Positions 39,251 through 48,817 are shown, counted from the first letter of the stretch. The stretch is 64,000 bases of DNA from Clostridiales bacterium UBA2432 (GCA_002342805.1 DDQW01000068.1:124001-188000), one strand, 5' to 3'. Notes: generated by a model not told the origin, from the sequence alone. Program-made: numbers and translations.

Positions 39251-40396
39251 GGCATATTTGTTCCTGCTCCAACAGCGCCTGATTCAGGGCTGCTAAAACA
39301 TGTTGTTCCGCACATTATTCACTGGACTGGTGGTGCAGGATGGCTATCGCAACATTATTATGATTATTATCTGTATACTGGTGACATAGAATTTTTGAAA
39401 GAAAGAGCATTACCTTTTATGTATGAAGCAGCATTATTTTATGAAGATTTTTTTACCGTAGATGAGCAAGGTTACTTTATTAGTTGTCCATCAAATTCCC
39501 CGGAAAACACACCGGGTAACTATTGGAAAGGTGATGGAATGGGTGCAGAAATGGAAACGACGATTAATGCTACCATGGACTTTGCGATTGCAAAGGAACT
39601 TTTAACAAATTTAATTGAAGGGTCTAGTAACACAGGAATATATACGGAGAATATAAATAAGTGGAAAAGTATGCTAAAGAAAATTCCTCCTTACCAACTT
39701 AATGAAGATGGGGCTGTTAAAGAATGGATGCATGATTTTTTTGCGGATAATTATCACCATAGACACGAATCACATATATATCCAGTTTTTCCAGGTACTG
39801 AAGTCACTAAAGATAATAACGAAGAATTGTTTAATGGATTTGAAATCGCTGTAAAAAAAAGATTGCTTACGGGGTTAAATGAACAGTCAGGGTGGTCTCT
39901 TGCGCATATGGCAAATACTTTTGCTCGAATAGGAAAAGGAAATAAATCATTAGAATGTATTGAGATAATGACAAGATCTTGTGTTCTTAACAATTTGTAT
40001 ACAACACACAATGATTGGAGAAATATGGGGATAGGGGTAGAATTGCCGTGGGCACCCATACAATTAGATGCCAACATGGGACTTTGTTCAGCAATTAATG
40101 AAATGTTACTTTTTTCTGTACCCGGTAAGATTGTGATTTTACCAGCACTGCCTGAAAAGTGGAAGAAAGGTAATGTGAAAAATCTTCTTGCAAGAGGTGC
40201 AATTGAAGTTTCTATTGAATGGGATTTGGATAAAAAAGTTGTTGGTATCAAATTGTTGTCGAAAAATAGAGATGCAATGATTGATTTAATTCTTCCAACA
40301 CAATTAGTCGCAACAAAAGATTCCGTGATAAAAGAGGTTCAATTAAAAAAAGGAGATACTAAATCTTTTCAAATAATTTGTTCTAAGATTCATTAA
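39245..40396 (+). pseudogene. 5'-truncated GH95 alpha-L-fucosidase gene
   Basis: The frame is open from about 39245 and begins inside the catalytic barrel (RGIFVPAPTAPDSGLLK, HWTGGAGWLSQHYYDYYLYTGD). The N-terminal beta-sandwich and the NxN active-site pair are missing, while the later acid region (NSPEN) and the Asp region (IQLDANMG) remain. There is no ribosome site or start at the junction. A TTG at 39395 could start a 333-residue fragment. It runs head-to-head into the truncated response regulator, which indicates a deletion that removed both 5' ends and the promoters between them. It was the first gene of the GH95-sulfatase-sulfatase-esterase row. Confidence 0.88.
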
Positions 40397-40408
40397 ACAG
40401 GAGGAAAA

Positions 40409-40720
40409 ATAAAAAACCTAAATATTATTTTTGTACTCACAAATTTTCATGTAAGACCAACTTGTGCACCAACGCGTTATGGATTAATGACAGAGCATTA
40501 CGCTAATAGCACAGGTGTATTTTTTAATAAGATATTAGAATATATGGAAGCAATGCATTACCTTTAGCTTATACACATTTAGAAATTCAAAATTATAAAA
40601 ATGTAATCCAGTTAAAGAAGATGAGAAGAGTAGTTCATTTATGTGGATTTAAAACTTGAAAAAGCTACTTTAGAAGCTTGGTTTTCCGATGGGAATAATC
40701 AGGCCGATACAGCTTGGTAA
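40409..40720 (+). pseudogene. Internally deleted sulfatase gene
   Basis: AGGAGG (40399) is followed by ATA where ATG is expected, then KNLNIIFVLT joined directly to NFHVRPTCAPTRYGLM. Relative to the intact sulfatase at 36172 about 31 residues are missing here. After HYANSTGVF the sequence jumps to the last 60 or so residues of the same protein type (ALPLAYTHLEIQNYK, LKLEKATLEAWFSDGNNQADTAW), with frameshifts at each join. The whole catalytic middle is gone. It keeps the maturation motif CAPTR but cannot be functional. Confidence 0.85.
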
Positions 40721-42076
40721 ATGAAAATGATAGAAGGAGACTATATAATTACGAAAAAAACCGATGCAAAAAAAACCCCAAATATTATTTTTATCTTAAC
40801 AGATGACTGGGGATATGGAGACCTTGGATGTTATAATAATGAAGAAATCCAAACTCCAAATATTGATAAACTAGCTGAAGAAGGTACACGATTTACTGAT
40901 TTTCATGTGGCCAGTCCTGTATGTTCTCCGAGTCGATGTGCATTTATGACAGGGCATTATCCAGCACGACACTTAGTGCATGGACACTATGAGCGTTATG
41001 ACCATAATACTGCAAGACACATGAATAATTGGCTGGATAAAGATGTCCATACTTTGCCAAAGTTATTAAAAGAGGCAGGTTATAGGACAGCGCATTACGG
41101 GAAGTGGCATCTTGGCGGTGGAGGAGGTCAATACGGTCATCCAGATGCTCCACCAGTGATTGAATATGGTTACGATGCTACAAGGGTATGGAATGGCAAT
41201 GGACCTACGTGGTTAGGAACGGAAAAATGGCCTTTTACATTATTTAATGATATTGATAAAGTTTGGGCAGCAAATTCAAGTAGAATGGCTATTGAAGAAA
41301 CACTAGAATTTATTAAGCAAGATAAAGATAAACCATTTTTTATTAACCTTTGGCTTAAAGATCCACATACGCCACTCCATCCAACAAAAGAACAAAGAGA
41401 GCCTTATAAAGATCTTGAAGAGCCAAGACAAACTTACTATTCTGTGTTGACTAATGCAGATAAATATATTGGTGTTTTAATGGAAGAACTAGAAGCTATG
41501 GGACTTTCGGAGAATACAATTATTGTGTTCACCAGTGACAATGGGCCTGAGACAATTACCTTAGAGGATGGTACATGGGGATCAACAGGTGGTTTAAGAG
41601 GTAGAAAAAGAAGTCTTTATGAAGGTGGTGTTAGAGTGCCTTTTATTGTAAGATGGCCAGGGATAACACCGGCCAATAATGTGGATTCAACCTCATTATT
41701 GTCTGCAGTTGATATGTTGCCTACGTTTTTAGATATTACAGGGGTTGAAATGCCGACAGACCTTCAACCAGACGGTGTAAATGTTGTGGATGCTTTTAGA
41801 GGCAATGAAATTACTAGAAAAAAGGCAATTATGTGGGAGTGGAGATTTTACCATAATGATGATGATTTTTGGCCTATGCTTGCCATTAGAAATGACCAGT
41901 ATGTGTTAATTACAAACCCAGTACTCGATAAAGTTGAATTATATAATCTAAAAATAGATGAACAGCAGAAAAATAACATTGTAAAAGAATACCCTGAAGT
42001 TGTTGAGAGATTAAATCGACAAATGGAAGAGTGGAATACGTTATTGCCTGGTTACAGTAACAGACCTGGGGTATAA
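40721..42076 (+). CDS. Sulfatase (formylglycine-dependent), unusual start
   Basis: S1 sulfatase with FILTDDWGYGDLG, maturation motif CSPSR (Cys68 from the ATG at 40721), YGKWHLGGGGG and TSDNGPE. About 450 residues, no signal peptide, cytoplasmic. The natural start is unclear. The best ribosome site, AAGGAG (40734-40739), points 8 bases on to ATT at 40748, as if an ATG had mutated. Initiation at ATG 40721 or 40727, in worn sequence of the preceding pseudogene, would add 9 or 7 residues compared with that site. The promoter may have been lost with the upstream deletion. The body of the gene is intact. Confidence 0.88.
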   Translation: MKMIEGDYIITKKTDAKKTPNIIFILTDDWGYGDLGCYNNEEIQTPNIDKLAEEGTRFTDFHVASPVCSPSRCAFMTGHYPARHLVHGHYERYDHNTARHMNNWLDKDVHTLPKLLKEAGYRTAHYGKWHLGGGGGQYGHPDAPPVIEYGYDATRVWNGNGPTWLGTEKWPFTLFNDIDKVWAANSSRMAIEETLEFIKQDKDKPFFINLWLKDPHTPLHPTKEQREPYKDLEEPRQTYYSVLTNADKYIGVLMEELEAMGLSENTIIVFTSDNGPETITLEDGTWGSTGGLRGRKRSLYEGGVRVPFIVRWPGITPANNVDSTSLLSAVDMLPTFLDITGVEMPTDLQPDGVNVVDAFRGNEITRKKAIMWEWRFYHNDDDFWPMLAIRNDQYVLITNPVLDKVELYNLKIDEQQKNNIVKEYPEVVERLNRQMEEWNTLLPGYSNRPGV

Positions 42077-42261
42077 TATCTAAACTAAATAACTAACTAT
42101 GGAATTCCAAAAGTTGGCATTCGTCCATCGACATCAATGACGATGACATTATAGAGTGACTTCTGATCGGAAACAGACTCGGTTTTTACAGGCTTTTACA
42201 TCGCGTATATAAAGATAAACGGATAGCATTTTTTTAAGGGTCTAGTGCGGAGGTTTGAACC
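42077..42261. other. Spacer with a short fucose-isomerase-like scrap
   Basis: At about 42113-42145 the + strand reads IPKVGIRPS, resembling LPKVGIRPT at residues 9-17 of the L-fucose isomerase at 57069, and the nucleotides match closely there. The match is too short to prove descent. GCGGAGG at 42248-42254 is the ribosome site for the following gene. Confidence 0.35.
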
Positions 42262-43383
42262 ATGATTTATACTAATATATGGGATATAAAAAAAATGTAT
42301 GAGGTACCAAAAACATATCTGACAAATCTTTATTGTGTTGAAGGTTTTACTTCTTTTTTTTATGAAGGTTTTATGTACCATCACAAAGTAACAAAAGTAT
42401 ATGCCTATTACAAAGCACCGGAAGGTATACCACCTACAGATGGTTGGCCAGCGGTAGTGATTGTTCACGGAGGTGGTGGAACAGCTTTTCATTGGATGGT
42501 TAAAAGATGGAATGAACAAGGGTTTGCGGCAATATCTATGGATCTTGAAGGTCATTTGCCTGACCTTAGTTTATCCCATGAAAATAGACCTATTCATAAT
42601 TGTTCTGGTCCTAATAGAAAAAATGTATTTGAGGATTATAAATTACCAATAACTGAACAATGGATGTATCATGCTGTTGCAGATGTAATAAGAGCTAATA
42701 CGTTGATTCAATCTTTTGATGAAGTGAATTCAGAAAAAGTAGGGATATTTGGTATTTCGTGGGGCGGAATTATAACTAGTATAGCTACTGGGGCTGATCG
42801 ACGATTTAGTTTTGCTATAGCAGTTTATGGATGTGGATATTTAAGTGAATCAGATGGGAAGTTACAACCTACTACAGAACAGAGTGTTTTATGGGAACCG
42901 ATGAATCATCTTGTAAATGAAATTAAAACACCTATGCTATTTATTAATGGAACCAATGACCAATATTTTCCCTTAGATACATGGGCAAGAACCACAACAG
43001 ATATTAATGGAAAAGTTTGGCGTTATATTATACCGAATTTTGAACATGGACATTTACCAATATTTAACTTTAGTGAACATTTCGAATTTGCCAAAAAGAT
43101 AGTGTCCAATAAAAAAAAATTGCAAAGTTTAAAAACACTAATTATTGAGGACGGATTTTTAAAAATCCAAGAATTAAATAGTCAAGACATAATATCGGTT
43201 ATATATAACTATACCTTAGATGTTGGAGTTCATGCTGAAAGAATATGGCAACAAAAAGAAATTGGACCAATTATGAATGGACAAATAAAAAAGCAGATAA
43301 AAAAAAGTACAACAGCAATATTTATAAATATAATTGGAAGAGATGGTCTTTGCTTTAGCTCTGAATATATTGAACTCATATAG
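42262..43383 (+). CDS. Alpha/beta-hydrolase, probable carbohydrate esterase
   Basis: 373 residues with an alpha/beta-hydrolase fold of the acetyl-xylan-esterase/dienelactone-hydrolase sort. It has the oxyanion region IVHGGGGTAFHW, nucleophile motif GISWGG (GxSxG), a probable acid Asp in NGTNDQYFP and the His in FEHGHLP. A roughly 90-residue C-terminal tail is of unknown role. There is no signal peptide, so it acts in the cytoplasm. Following two sulfatase genes, it may remove acetyl or similar esters from the same glycan (fucoidans are often acetylated; inference). Confidence 0.82.
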   Translation: MIYTNIWDIKKMYEVPKTYLTNLYCVEGFTSFFYEGFMYHHKVTKVYAYYKAPEGIPPTDGWPAVVIVHGGGGTAFHWMVKRWNEQGFAAISMDLEGHLPDLSLSHENRPIHNCSGPNRKNVFEDYKLPITEQWMYHAVADVIRANTLIQSFDEVNSEKVGIFGISWGGIITSIATGADRRFSFAIAVYGCGYLSESDGKLQPTTEQSVLWEPMNHLVNEIKTPMLFINGTNDQYFPLDTWARTTTDINGKVWRYIIPNFEHGHLPIFNFSEHFEFAKKIVSNKKKLQSLKTLIIEDGFLKIQELNSQDIISVIYNYTLDVGVHAERIWQQKEIGPIMNGQIKKQIKKSTTAIFINIIGRDGLCFSSEYIELI

Positions 43384-43535
43384 AAATATAATAATGATAT
43401 GAACGTTGCTGAAAATTCAGAAAATATATACCAACCAGGTAATTGATAAAGCAGAGTCATGGGGACATATTGGATAATCAAATTGGTTATAACTGACTTT
43501 TACTAAGGTTTTTTGATGAAATGAAAAGGGAGCAA

Positions 43536-45032
43536 CTACAATAATTTAAAATCCACATAAAAATGAACATACTCATCTTGATAAAAAGAGCCATAGGCAT
43601 TGTGGTCAGCTTCTTGAATAGCTTTTATAATGGGTAGACCTAATCCGTAACCACCATTTTCACGGGTTCTTGATTGTTCCACTTTATAAAAACTATTCCA
43701 CCAGTTTTCCAATTCTTTTTTATGGACAAACGGATAGGTGTTTGCAATATCACATCGTATAAATGCCCGATCGTTAACATAGATTACACAAATATTTAAT
43801 TTTATTTGTTTTCTTTTATCGACATAGGCAAGTGCATTATTTAAAAGATTCGTAAAAATTTGTTCTGTACGGAGGCGATCGGCATATATATTTATTGATG
43901 ATATACTTTCAAAAACATTAAAATCTTTTGTAATAATAATATTTTTTTTCTCAAATAAGGGTTGTAATTTATGAAGAATATATTCAAGAAATTCTTTTAA
44001 ATCAATAGGTTCTTTTTTAAAAGTGAATTCTCCAGACTCAATTCGATTGATATCAAGTAATTCACTAATCAGTAAATCCATTTTCTTACTTTCATCAATA
44101 ATAACATCACAATAAAAATCAGCTTTCGGATGATTTTTATGAAGATTCAATTGAAGGCCTTCACTATAGCCTTGAATAAGTGATAAAGGAGTTTTTAGTT
44201 CGTGAGATACATTGTTGAGAAGGAGTTTTCTTTGTTGGTCAATGCGTATGCGTTCGGCAATCTCTTTTTCTAGTTCGTTATTTGTTTGAGTTAATAGAGC
44301 TATGTTTTTTTTCAAAGCATAGCTCATTTCGTTTATATTAACAGCAAGCTGGCCTAGCTCATTATTACCTGCAACTGTACACCTATGTTTAAAATTCAAA
44401 TGTTTAATGTGATCGGTAACATGGAACATGTCCAAAATTGGTTTGGAAAAAGATTTAGAAATATAATTAGCAACAATAATGCTAAAAACAAGCATTATTC
44501 CACCGGAAAAAATAATAAAACGATTGAATAAATTAATATTTTCATTAACAGAAGCGAGAGGAACGCGGATTTCAATTCGCCAATCATTATCAAGATAACC
44601 TGACAAAAGATAGAAAGAATGCTTGTTTAAAGAATCATTAATGTAATAAAGTGAGACTTTATTATTTAAAGCAATTGCGTCTTTTGCATCTGTAGGCTTC
44701 AAGGGTGGGCGGGTATATGACGGAGGAAGACGTTCAACGCTACTATCTATGGAAAGAGGATTATTGGGTAAATAAATAGTTTTATTGGTCTCGTCAATAA
44801 TGGTTAATTCCATAAAAGTACGACTACTATAGACTAAATAATAAAGTGTCTCCGAATTTATTTCTGAGTTAGGCGTAGCGTTGATTTCTTCATAGATATC
44901 AATAATTGTATTTCGAGTGCTGTATCGATAATACGGTTCTAAAAAAAAACTATTAAAAATATATAACAATATTATAAATGAAGTGGTAAGAAGTCCAATT
45001 TGTAAAAATAATTTTCGTCGTATTGATTTCAT
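43536..45032 (-). CDS. Sensor histidine kinase (HisKA/HATPase, OmpR partner)
   Basis: Classical membrane kinase of 498 residues: membrane segment at about 10-30, extracellular loop to about 165, second membrane segment 168-192, HAMP, then HisKA with SHELKTPLS (His277), N box FTNLLNNALAY and a G box GYGLGLPI. It overlaps its regulator gene by 4 bp. It is divergent from the VTC/DUF4956/CotH genes and more likely controls them or envelope functions than sugar uptake. A deleted copy of this gene lies at 26536-26900. Confidence 0.93.
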   Translation of the reverse strand: MKSIRRKLFLQIGLLTTSFIILLYIFNSFFLEPYYRYSTRNTIIDIYEEINATPNSEINSETLYYLVYSSRTFMELTIIDETNKTIYLPNNPLSIDSSVERLPPSYTRPPLKPTDAKDAIALNNKVSLYYINDSLNKHSFYLLSGYLDNDWRIEIRVPLASVNENINLFNRFIIFSGGIMLVFSIIVANYISKSFSKPILDMFHVTDHIKHLNFKHRCTVAGNNELGQLAVNINEMSYALKKNIALLTQTNNELEKEIAERIRIDQQRKLLLNNVSHELKTPLSLIQGYSEGLQLNLHKNHPKADFYCDVIIDESKKMDLLISELLDINRIESGEFTFKKEPIDLKEFLEYILHKLQPLFEKKNIIITKDFNVFESISSINIYADRLRTEQIFTNLLNNALAYVDKRKQIKLNICVIYVNDRAFIRCDIANTYPFVHKKELENWWNSFYKVEQSRTRENGGYGLGLPIIKAIQEADHNAYGSFYQDEYVHFYVDFKLL

Positions 45033-45700
45033 GTTTTCACCTCAAATCTATAACCAAAACCCCGAATCGTCTGAATATAGCTAGATACTTGTTCTAGTTT
45101 ATTTCTTAGACGATTCATATGTGTATCTACAGTTCGCTCGGTTCCATCATAATCTAATCCCCACACTTTGTATAGAATTTGTTCTCTAGATAATACAATT
45201 CCTTCATTCTCGACCAAATAAAGCAAAAGTTGAAATTCTGTTTGGCTTAAATTAATAGTTTCATGATTGATAATAACAAGATGTCGAGAGATTTGTATTT
45301 GCAAACGTCCTTTTTCTATAAGCTTATATTCCCCATAAGTTCGATCAAACAATGCATTAATACGTGCAACAAGTATTTTCGGACTAAAAGGTTTTCGTAT
45401 ATAATCATCAACACCCAAATGGAATCCTTGGAGTTCGTCATAATCAGAAGTTCGTGCGGTTAACATTAAGATAGGTATTTTAGTGAGAGAACGAATTTCT
45501 TTGACTATCTGAAAACCGTCATAATATGGCATCATGACATCAAGAATCATAAGCTTACAATCTTCATTTTCATAAAATAAATCGAGTGCTTGTTTTCCGT
45601 CCGAAGCACTGATTACTTCATATCCTTCAGATTCAAGAAAATCTGTTACAAGTATGCGAATGCGACTTTCATCGTCTGCTATTAGTATTTTCTTTTTCAT
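45029..45700 (-). CDS. OmpR-type response regulator
   Basis: 223 residues: receiver with D9/D10, phosphoacceptor Asp54 (MILDVMMP) and YIRKPF, then a winged-helix DNA-binding domain (LSQTEFQLLLYLVENEG, RTVDTHMNRLRNKLE, IRGFGYRFE). First gene of a regulator-kinase pair, and the only OmpR-type system in the window. The 103-bp spacer to the divergent VTC gene should hold promoters for both directions. Confidence 0.95.
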   Translation of the reverse strand: MKKKILIADDESRIRILVTDFLESEGYEVISASDGKQALDLFYENEDCKLMILDVMMPYYDGFQIVKEIRSLTKIPILMLTARTSDYDELQGFHLGVDDYIRKPFSPKILVARINALFDRTYGEYKLIEKGRLQIQISRHLVIINHETINLSQTEFQLLLYLVENEGIVLSREQILYKVWGLDYDGTERTVDTHMNRLRNKLEQVSSYIQTIRGFGYRFEVKT

Positions 45701-45803
45701 AACAACTTGGTCCTTTCATTCTAGTAAATATTTTCTTTTATTGTAACATAGTTGTGACATATAACGTATAATATTATGTTTAACAAAAGAAAGGAGCGAT
45801 AAT

Positions 45804-46490
45804 ATGGTCGAAAAAAAATACAGACACGAAAAAAAATACACAATAGACTGGCACGAATTTCAAATAATCAACAATAAATTAAAATATCTTCTAAACCTAG
45901 ATGTACATTGTCCCAAAGAAGGGTATGAAGTAAAAAGTTTATATTTTGATAATCCATATAATTATGCCATGACACAAAAAATTGAAGGGGATGAATTAAG
46001 ACACAAGTTTAGAATGCGTGTTTACAATAATGATTTTTCAAACATAAAGCTGGAAAAAAAATCAAAACATAATTTAATGACAAATAAAGAAAGTATTACA
46101 ATCTCTAAAGAAGTTGCAAAGAACATAATAGAAGGAAAGTTCAGCTTTCTGGAAGAGAATACAGATGCTTTTTGTACCAATTTTTTGTATAAACTTAAAC
46201 ATGACCAATATAAACCTAAAGTTATTGTAAAGTACAATCGTATTGCATACACATACCCACTCAGTAATTTACGCATTACATTTGATTTCATAATCAAAAA
46301 AAGTAATGCGGTAGATAAATTTTTTGGAACTGAAAACAACTATATGGAAGTTTGGAATCCTAATCAAGTAATTATGGAAATAAAATTTGATCATCTTCTT
46401 CCTACATTCGTAAGAAGCATCATTCAATCCCCTAATATTATGGCTACGTCATCTTCAAAGTATGTAGCGGCTCGAGTTATTTATTCATAA
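45804..46490 (+). CDS. VTC-domain protein (polyphosphate polymerase-like)
   Basis: 228 residues covering a VTC (vacuolar transporter chaperone) domain: RHEKKYTI at the start, EVKSLYFDN, RMRVYN, KLEKKSKHN, VIVKYNRIAY, RITFDF and MEIKFDHLLP give the basic and acidic tunnel residues typical of triphosphate-tunnel enzymes. In bacteria it commonly sits beside DUF4956 and CotH genes, as here. Polyphosphate synthesis is known for the yeast homologue; for this bacterial type the reaction is inferred. AAGGAGCG precedes the ATG. Cytoplasmic, no membrane segment. Confidence 0.9.
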   Translation: MVEKKYRHEKKYTIDWHEFQIINNKLKYLLNLDVHCPKEGYEVKSLYFDNPYNYAMTQKIEGDELRHKFRMRVYNNDFSNIKLEKKSKHNLMTNKESITISKEVAKNIIEGKFSFLEENTDAFCTNFLYKLKHDQYKPKVIVKYNRIAYTYPLSNLRITFDFIIKKSNAVDKFFGTENNYMEVWNPNQVIMEIKFDHLLPTFVRSIIQSPNIMATSSSKYVAARVIYS

Positions 46491-46517
46491 ATATCATTAA
46501 ACCAGGAGGTATAAACC

Positions 46518-47186
46518 ATGACTTTTCAAGATGTATTTAAAAACAGTTTTTTAGAAAGTACCAGTAGTATTTCCGCTTTAAATATGACAGTAACACTTAT
46601 CGTATCTTTTTTAATAGGGGTTTTTATATATCAAATCTATAAAAAATCCTATCAAAGTGTTGTATTTACAAAAAGTTTTAGTATGTCACTCGTAATGATG
46701 ACAATGATTACAGCACTTGTCATTATGGCAATAACTTCGAATGTTGTATTGTCATTAGGTATGGTAGGTGCGTTATCTATCGTACGTTTTCGATCTGCGA
46801 TTAAGGATCCCATGGATATCATATTTATGTTCTGGTCGATAGCTGCAGGTATCGTTACAGGTGCAAACCTATATACATTGGCTATTTTAGGATCGATTGT
46901 AATTGGGATTGTAATTATTGCATTTAGTGGAAGTTTGTCAGAGAATACACCCTATCTTTTGGTCCTTCATTATACAAAAGAAGAGGATGAAGAAAAAATA
47001 TTAAATAAACTAAAAGCAACTGTAGATCGTTTTTTTGTGAAGTCAAAAATCGTGGATGAAAATCATGTGGAATACACAATTGAATTGCGCGTTAAAAATG
47101 AAGAAATGTCTTTTGTAAATGATATGAAACAGATACCATCAGTGACGCATGTTACGCTTGTAAGTTCGATGGAATTTACTCAATAG
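46518..47186 (+). CDS. DUF4956 membrane protein
   Basis: 222 residues with about four membrane segments in the first 140 (near 20-40, 55-78, 82-100 and 110-140), including the conserved LGMVGALSIVRFRSAIKDP, then a cytoplasmic tail of about 80 residues. DUF4956 proteins regularly accompany VTC and CotH genes. The role is unknown. It could export or sense the VTC product. AGGAGG precedes the ATG. Confidence 0.9.
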   Translation: MTFQDVFKNSFLESTSSISALNMTVTLIVSFLIGVFIYQIYKKSYQSVVFTKSFSMSLVMMTMITALVIMAITSNVVLSLGMVGALSIVRFRSAIKDPMDIIFMFWSIAAGIVTGANLYTLAILGSIVIGIVIIAFSGSLSENTPYLLVLHYTKEEDEEKILNKLKATVDRFFVKSKIVDENHVEYTIELRVKNEEMSFVNDMKQIPSVTHVTLVSSMEFTQ

Positions 47187-47200
47187 GAAGTGGTGAAAAT

Positions 47201-48817
47201 ATGAAAATATTAAGGCTTATATGTGCAATAGGATTAGTTTTTATCATTGCGTTAGTAGTTAATAATATATTAGAGAAAAATATAGTGGTGAGTAGTGCAA
47301 ATTCATCAGTAAAAGAAGAGGCTTCCGAAGTTTTTCCTCACGATGAAGTGGTTGAAGTTAATATAAATATTGACAATACTCTTTATGAAGAGATGATTGA
47401 ACAGGCGATTGAGGAAGACTATATATTAGCAGATATAACATATAACGGTTATAGCTTCGCAAACGTTGCTATTCGACCCAAAGGAAATTCTAGCTTGCAA
47501 CAAGTATTTAGTTCGGGAAATGATCGATTTTCATTTAAAGTCGATTTTGATAAGTACATTGAAGGGCAGAATTTATTTGGAATAACTAAGTTAAATTTGA
47601 ACAACTTGTTTGAAGATCCAACATTGATGGCTGAATATATTGGTTATGAAATGTTAGAAGAGCTTGAAGCAGAAGCTCCAGATACAACATATGTGTCTTT
47701 ATCCATAAATGATGAATATTATGGTCTGTATTTAGCAGTAGAACAAGTTGATGAAAGCTTTCTTAAAGAAGCTTTTGGAAATTCGGATGGAGAATTGTAT
47801 AAACCGGAATCAGGTCAAGGGGCAGATTTATCCTACATTTCAGATGATATAAAAAATTATGAGGCGATTACTCCAGAAGATGATGAGATGTCAACAGATA
47901 ATAATTTTATTGAATTAGTAACAACAATTGATAAAATTATTCAAAATGGTGGTGAAACAGAGGAATATAAGTTATCAGATGTAATGAATGTAGATTCTTT
48001 TTTGAAATATTTGGCAATGAGTACAGCAGTAATTCATATGGATTCATATCAATCAGGCATGTTTCATAATTATTACTTGTATTATAATACAGAAACTTTT
48101 TTATATGAGTGGATAACATGGGACTTAAACATGGCGTTTAATGGATTTCCTAGAAGTGGACTTACAGATATTGAAGCAACACAATTTATAATTGATGAAC
48201 CAGTTATAGGAAATGTTGACCAGTATCCTTTAGTGCAGGCGATTTTTTTGAATGAAGAATATGTTTCTCAGTATCATGAATATATTGAACTTTTAGCAAA
48301 AGAATATATGGATACAGAGAACTTTCAGTTAAAGGTTGAACAGATATACGTTATGATTAAAACGTATGCCGAAAATGATTCGAATCCTTTTTATTCTATG
48401 AGTATAATCGAACAAAGTATATTTGATCAGGAATCAAATGAAATAATTTCCCTTTTGGAGTTTGTCAATCTGCGTAGTAAAAATATTTTGCAACAATTGA
48501 CCGGTGAATTGCCATCTACAAATGAAGGTGAGGGCAATAATGGATCTACAAGTTCTAACTCTTCTAGACAAGGTGACGCAGAATTGCGCCAAAAACCAGA
48601 AGGAGAGAATTTAATTGAAAGGAATAGGAATCAAACCCTCATGAAGATACCTACTGAAAGAGCTGACGGAAATATTTATAATAATCAAAATACAAATAAA
48701 AAGCTACTTGAATCAGAAGAAAAAGAAGTTGATATGGTAGAAGTGGGAATAGGGGGAGTTGGATTGTTTATTCTTACAGGATTAAGTGTTTTTTTAAAAA
48801 AGAAATCTAATTGTTAA
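47201..48817 (+). CDS. CotH kinase family protein, membrane-anchored
   Basis: 538 residues: N-terminal signal anchor (about 5-24), then a CotH kinase domain (VAIRPKGNSSLQ, KLNLNN, YGLYLAVEQVDESFL, GELYKPE, EWITWDLNMAF with the conserved Asp and Asn). A Gly/Asn/Ser/Glu-rich low-complexity linker (about 445-520) and a C-terminal membrane segment with a KKK tail follow. It should sit on the outer face of the membrane. CotH of Bacillus is a spore-coat protein kinase, but many homologues occur beside VTC/DUF4956 genes outside sporulation. Last gene of the module; its end overlaps the transposase remnant. Confidence 0.9.
   Translation: MKILRLICAIGLVFIIALVVNNILEKNIVVSSANSSVKEEASEVFPHDEVVEVNINIDNTLYEEMIEQAIEEDYILADITYNGYSFANVAIRPKGNSSLQQVFSSGNDRFSFKVDFDKYIEGQNLFGITKLNLNNLFEDPTLMAEYIGYEMLEELEAEAPDTTYVSLSINDEYYGLYLAVEQVDESFLKEAFGNSDGELYKPESGQGADLSYISDDIKNYEAITPEDDEMSTDNNFIELVTTIDKIIQNGGETEEYKLSDVMNVDSFLKYLAMSTAVIHMDSYQSGMFHNYYLYYNTETFLYEWITWDLNMAFNGFPRSGLTDIEATQFIIDEPVIGNVDQYPLVQAIFLNEEYVSQYHEYIELLAKEYMDTENFQLKVEQIYVMIKTYAENDSNPFYSMSIIEQSIFDQESNEIISLLEFVNLRSKNILQQLTGELPSTNEGEGNNGSTSSNSSRQGDAELRQKPEGENLIERNRNQTLMKIPTERADGNIYNNQNTNKKLLESEEKEVDMVEVGIGGVGLFILTGLSVFLKKKSNC

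Noticed and set aside
39754..40251. 165-codon minus-strand frame opposite the GH95 fragment
   Set aside because: It mirrors the conserved GH95 reading frame; no start signals and no recognisable domain.
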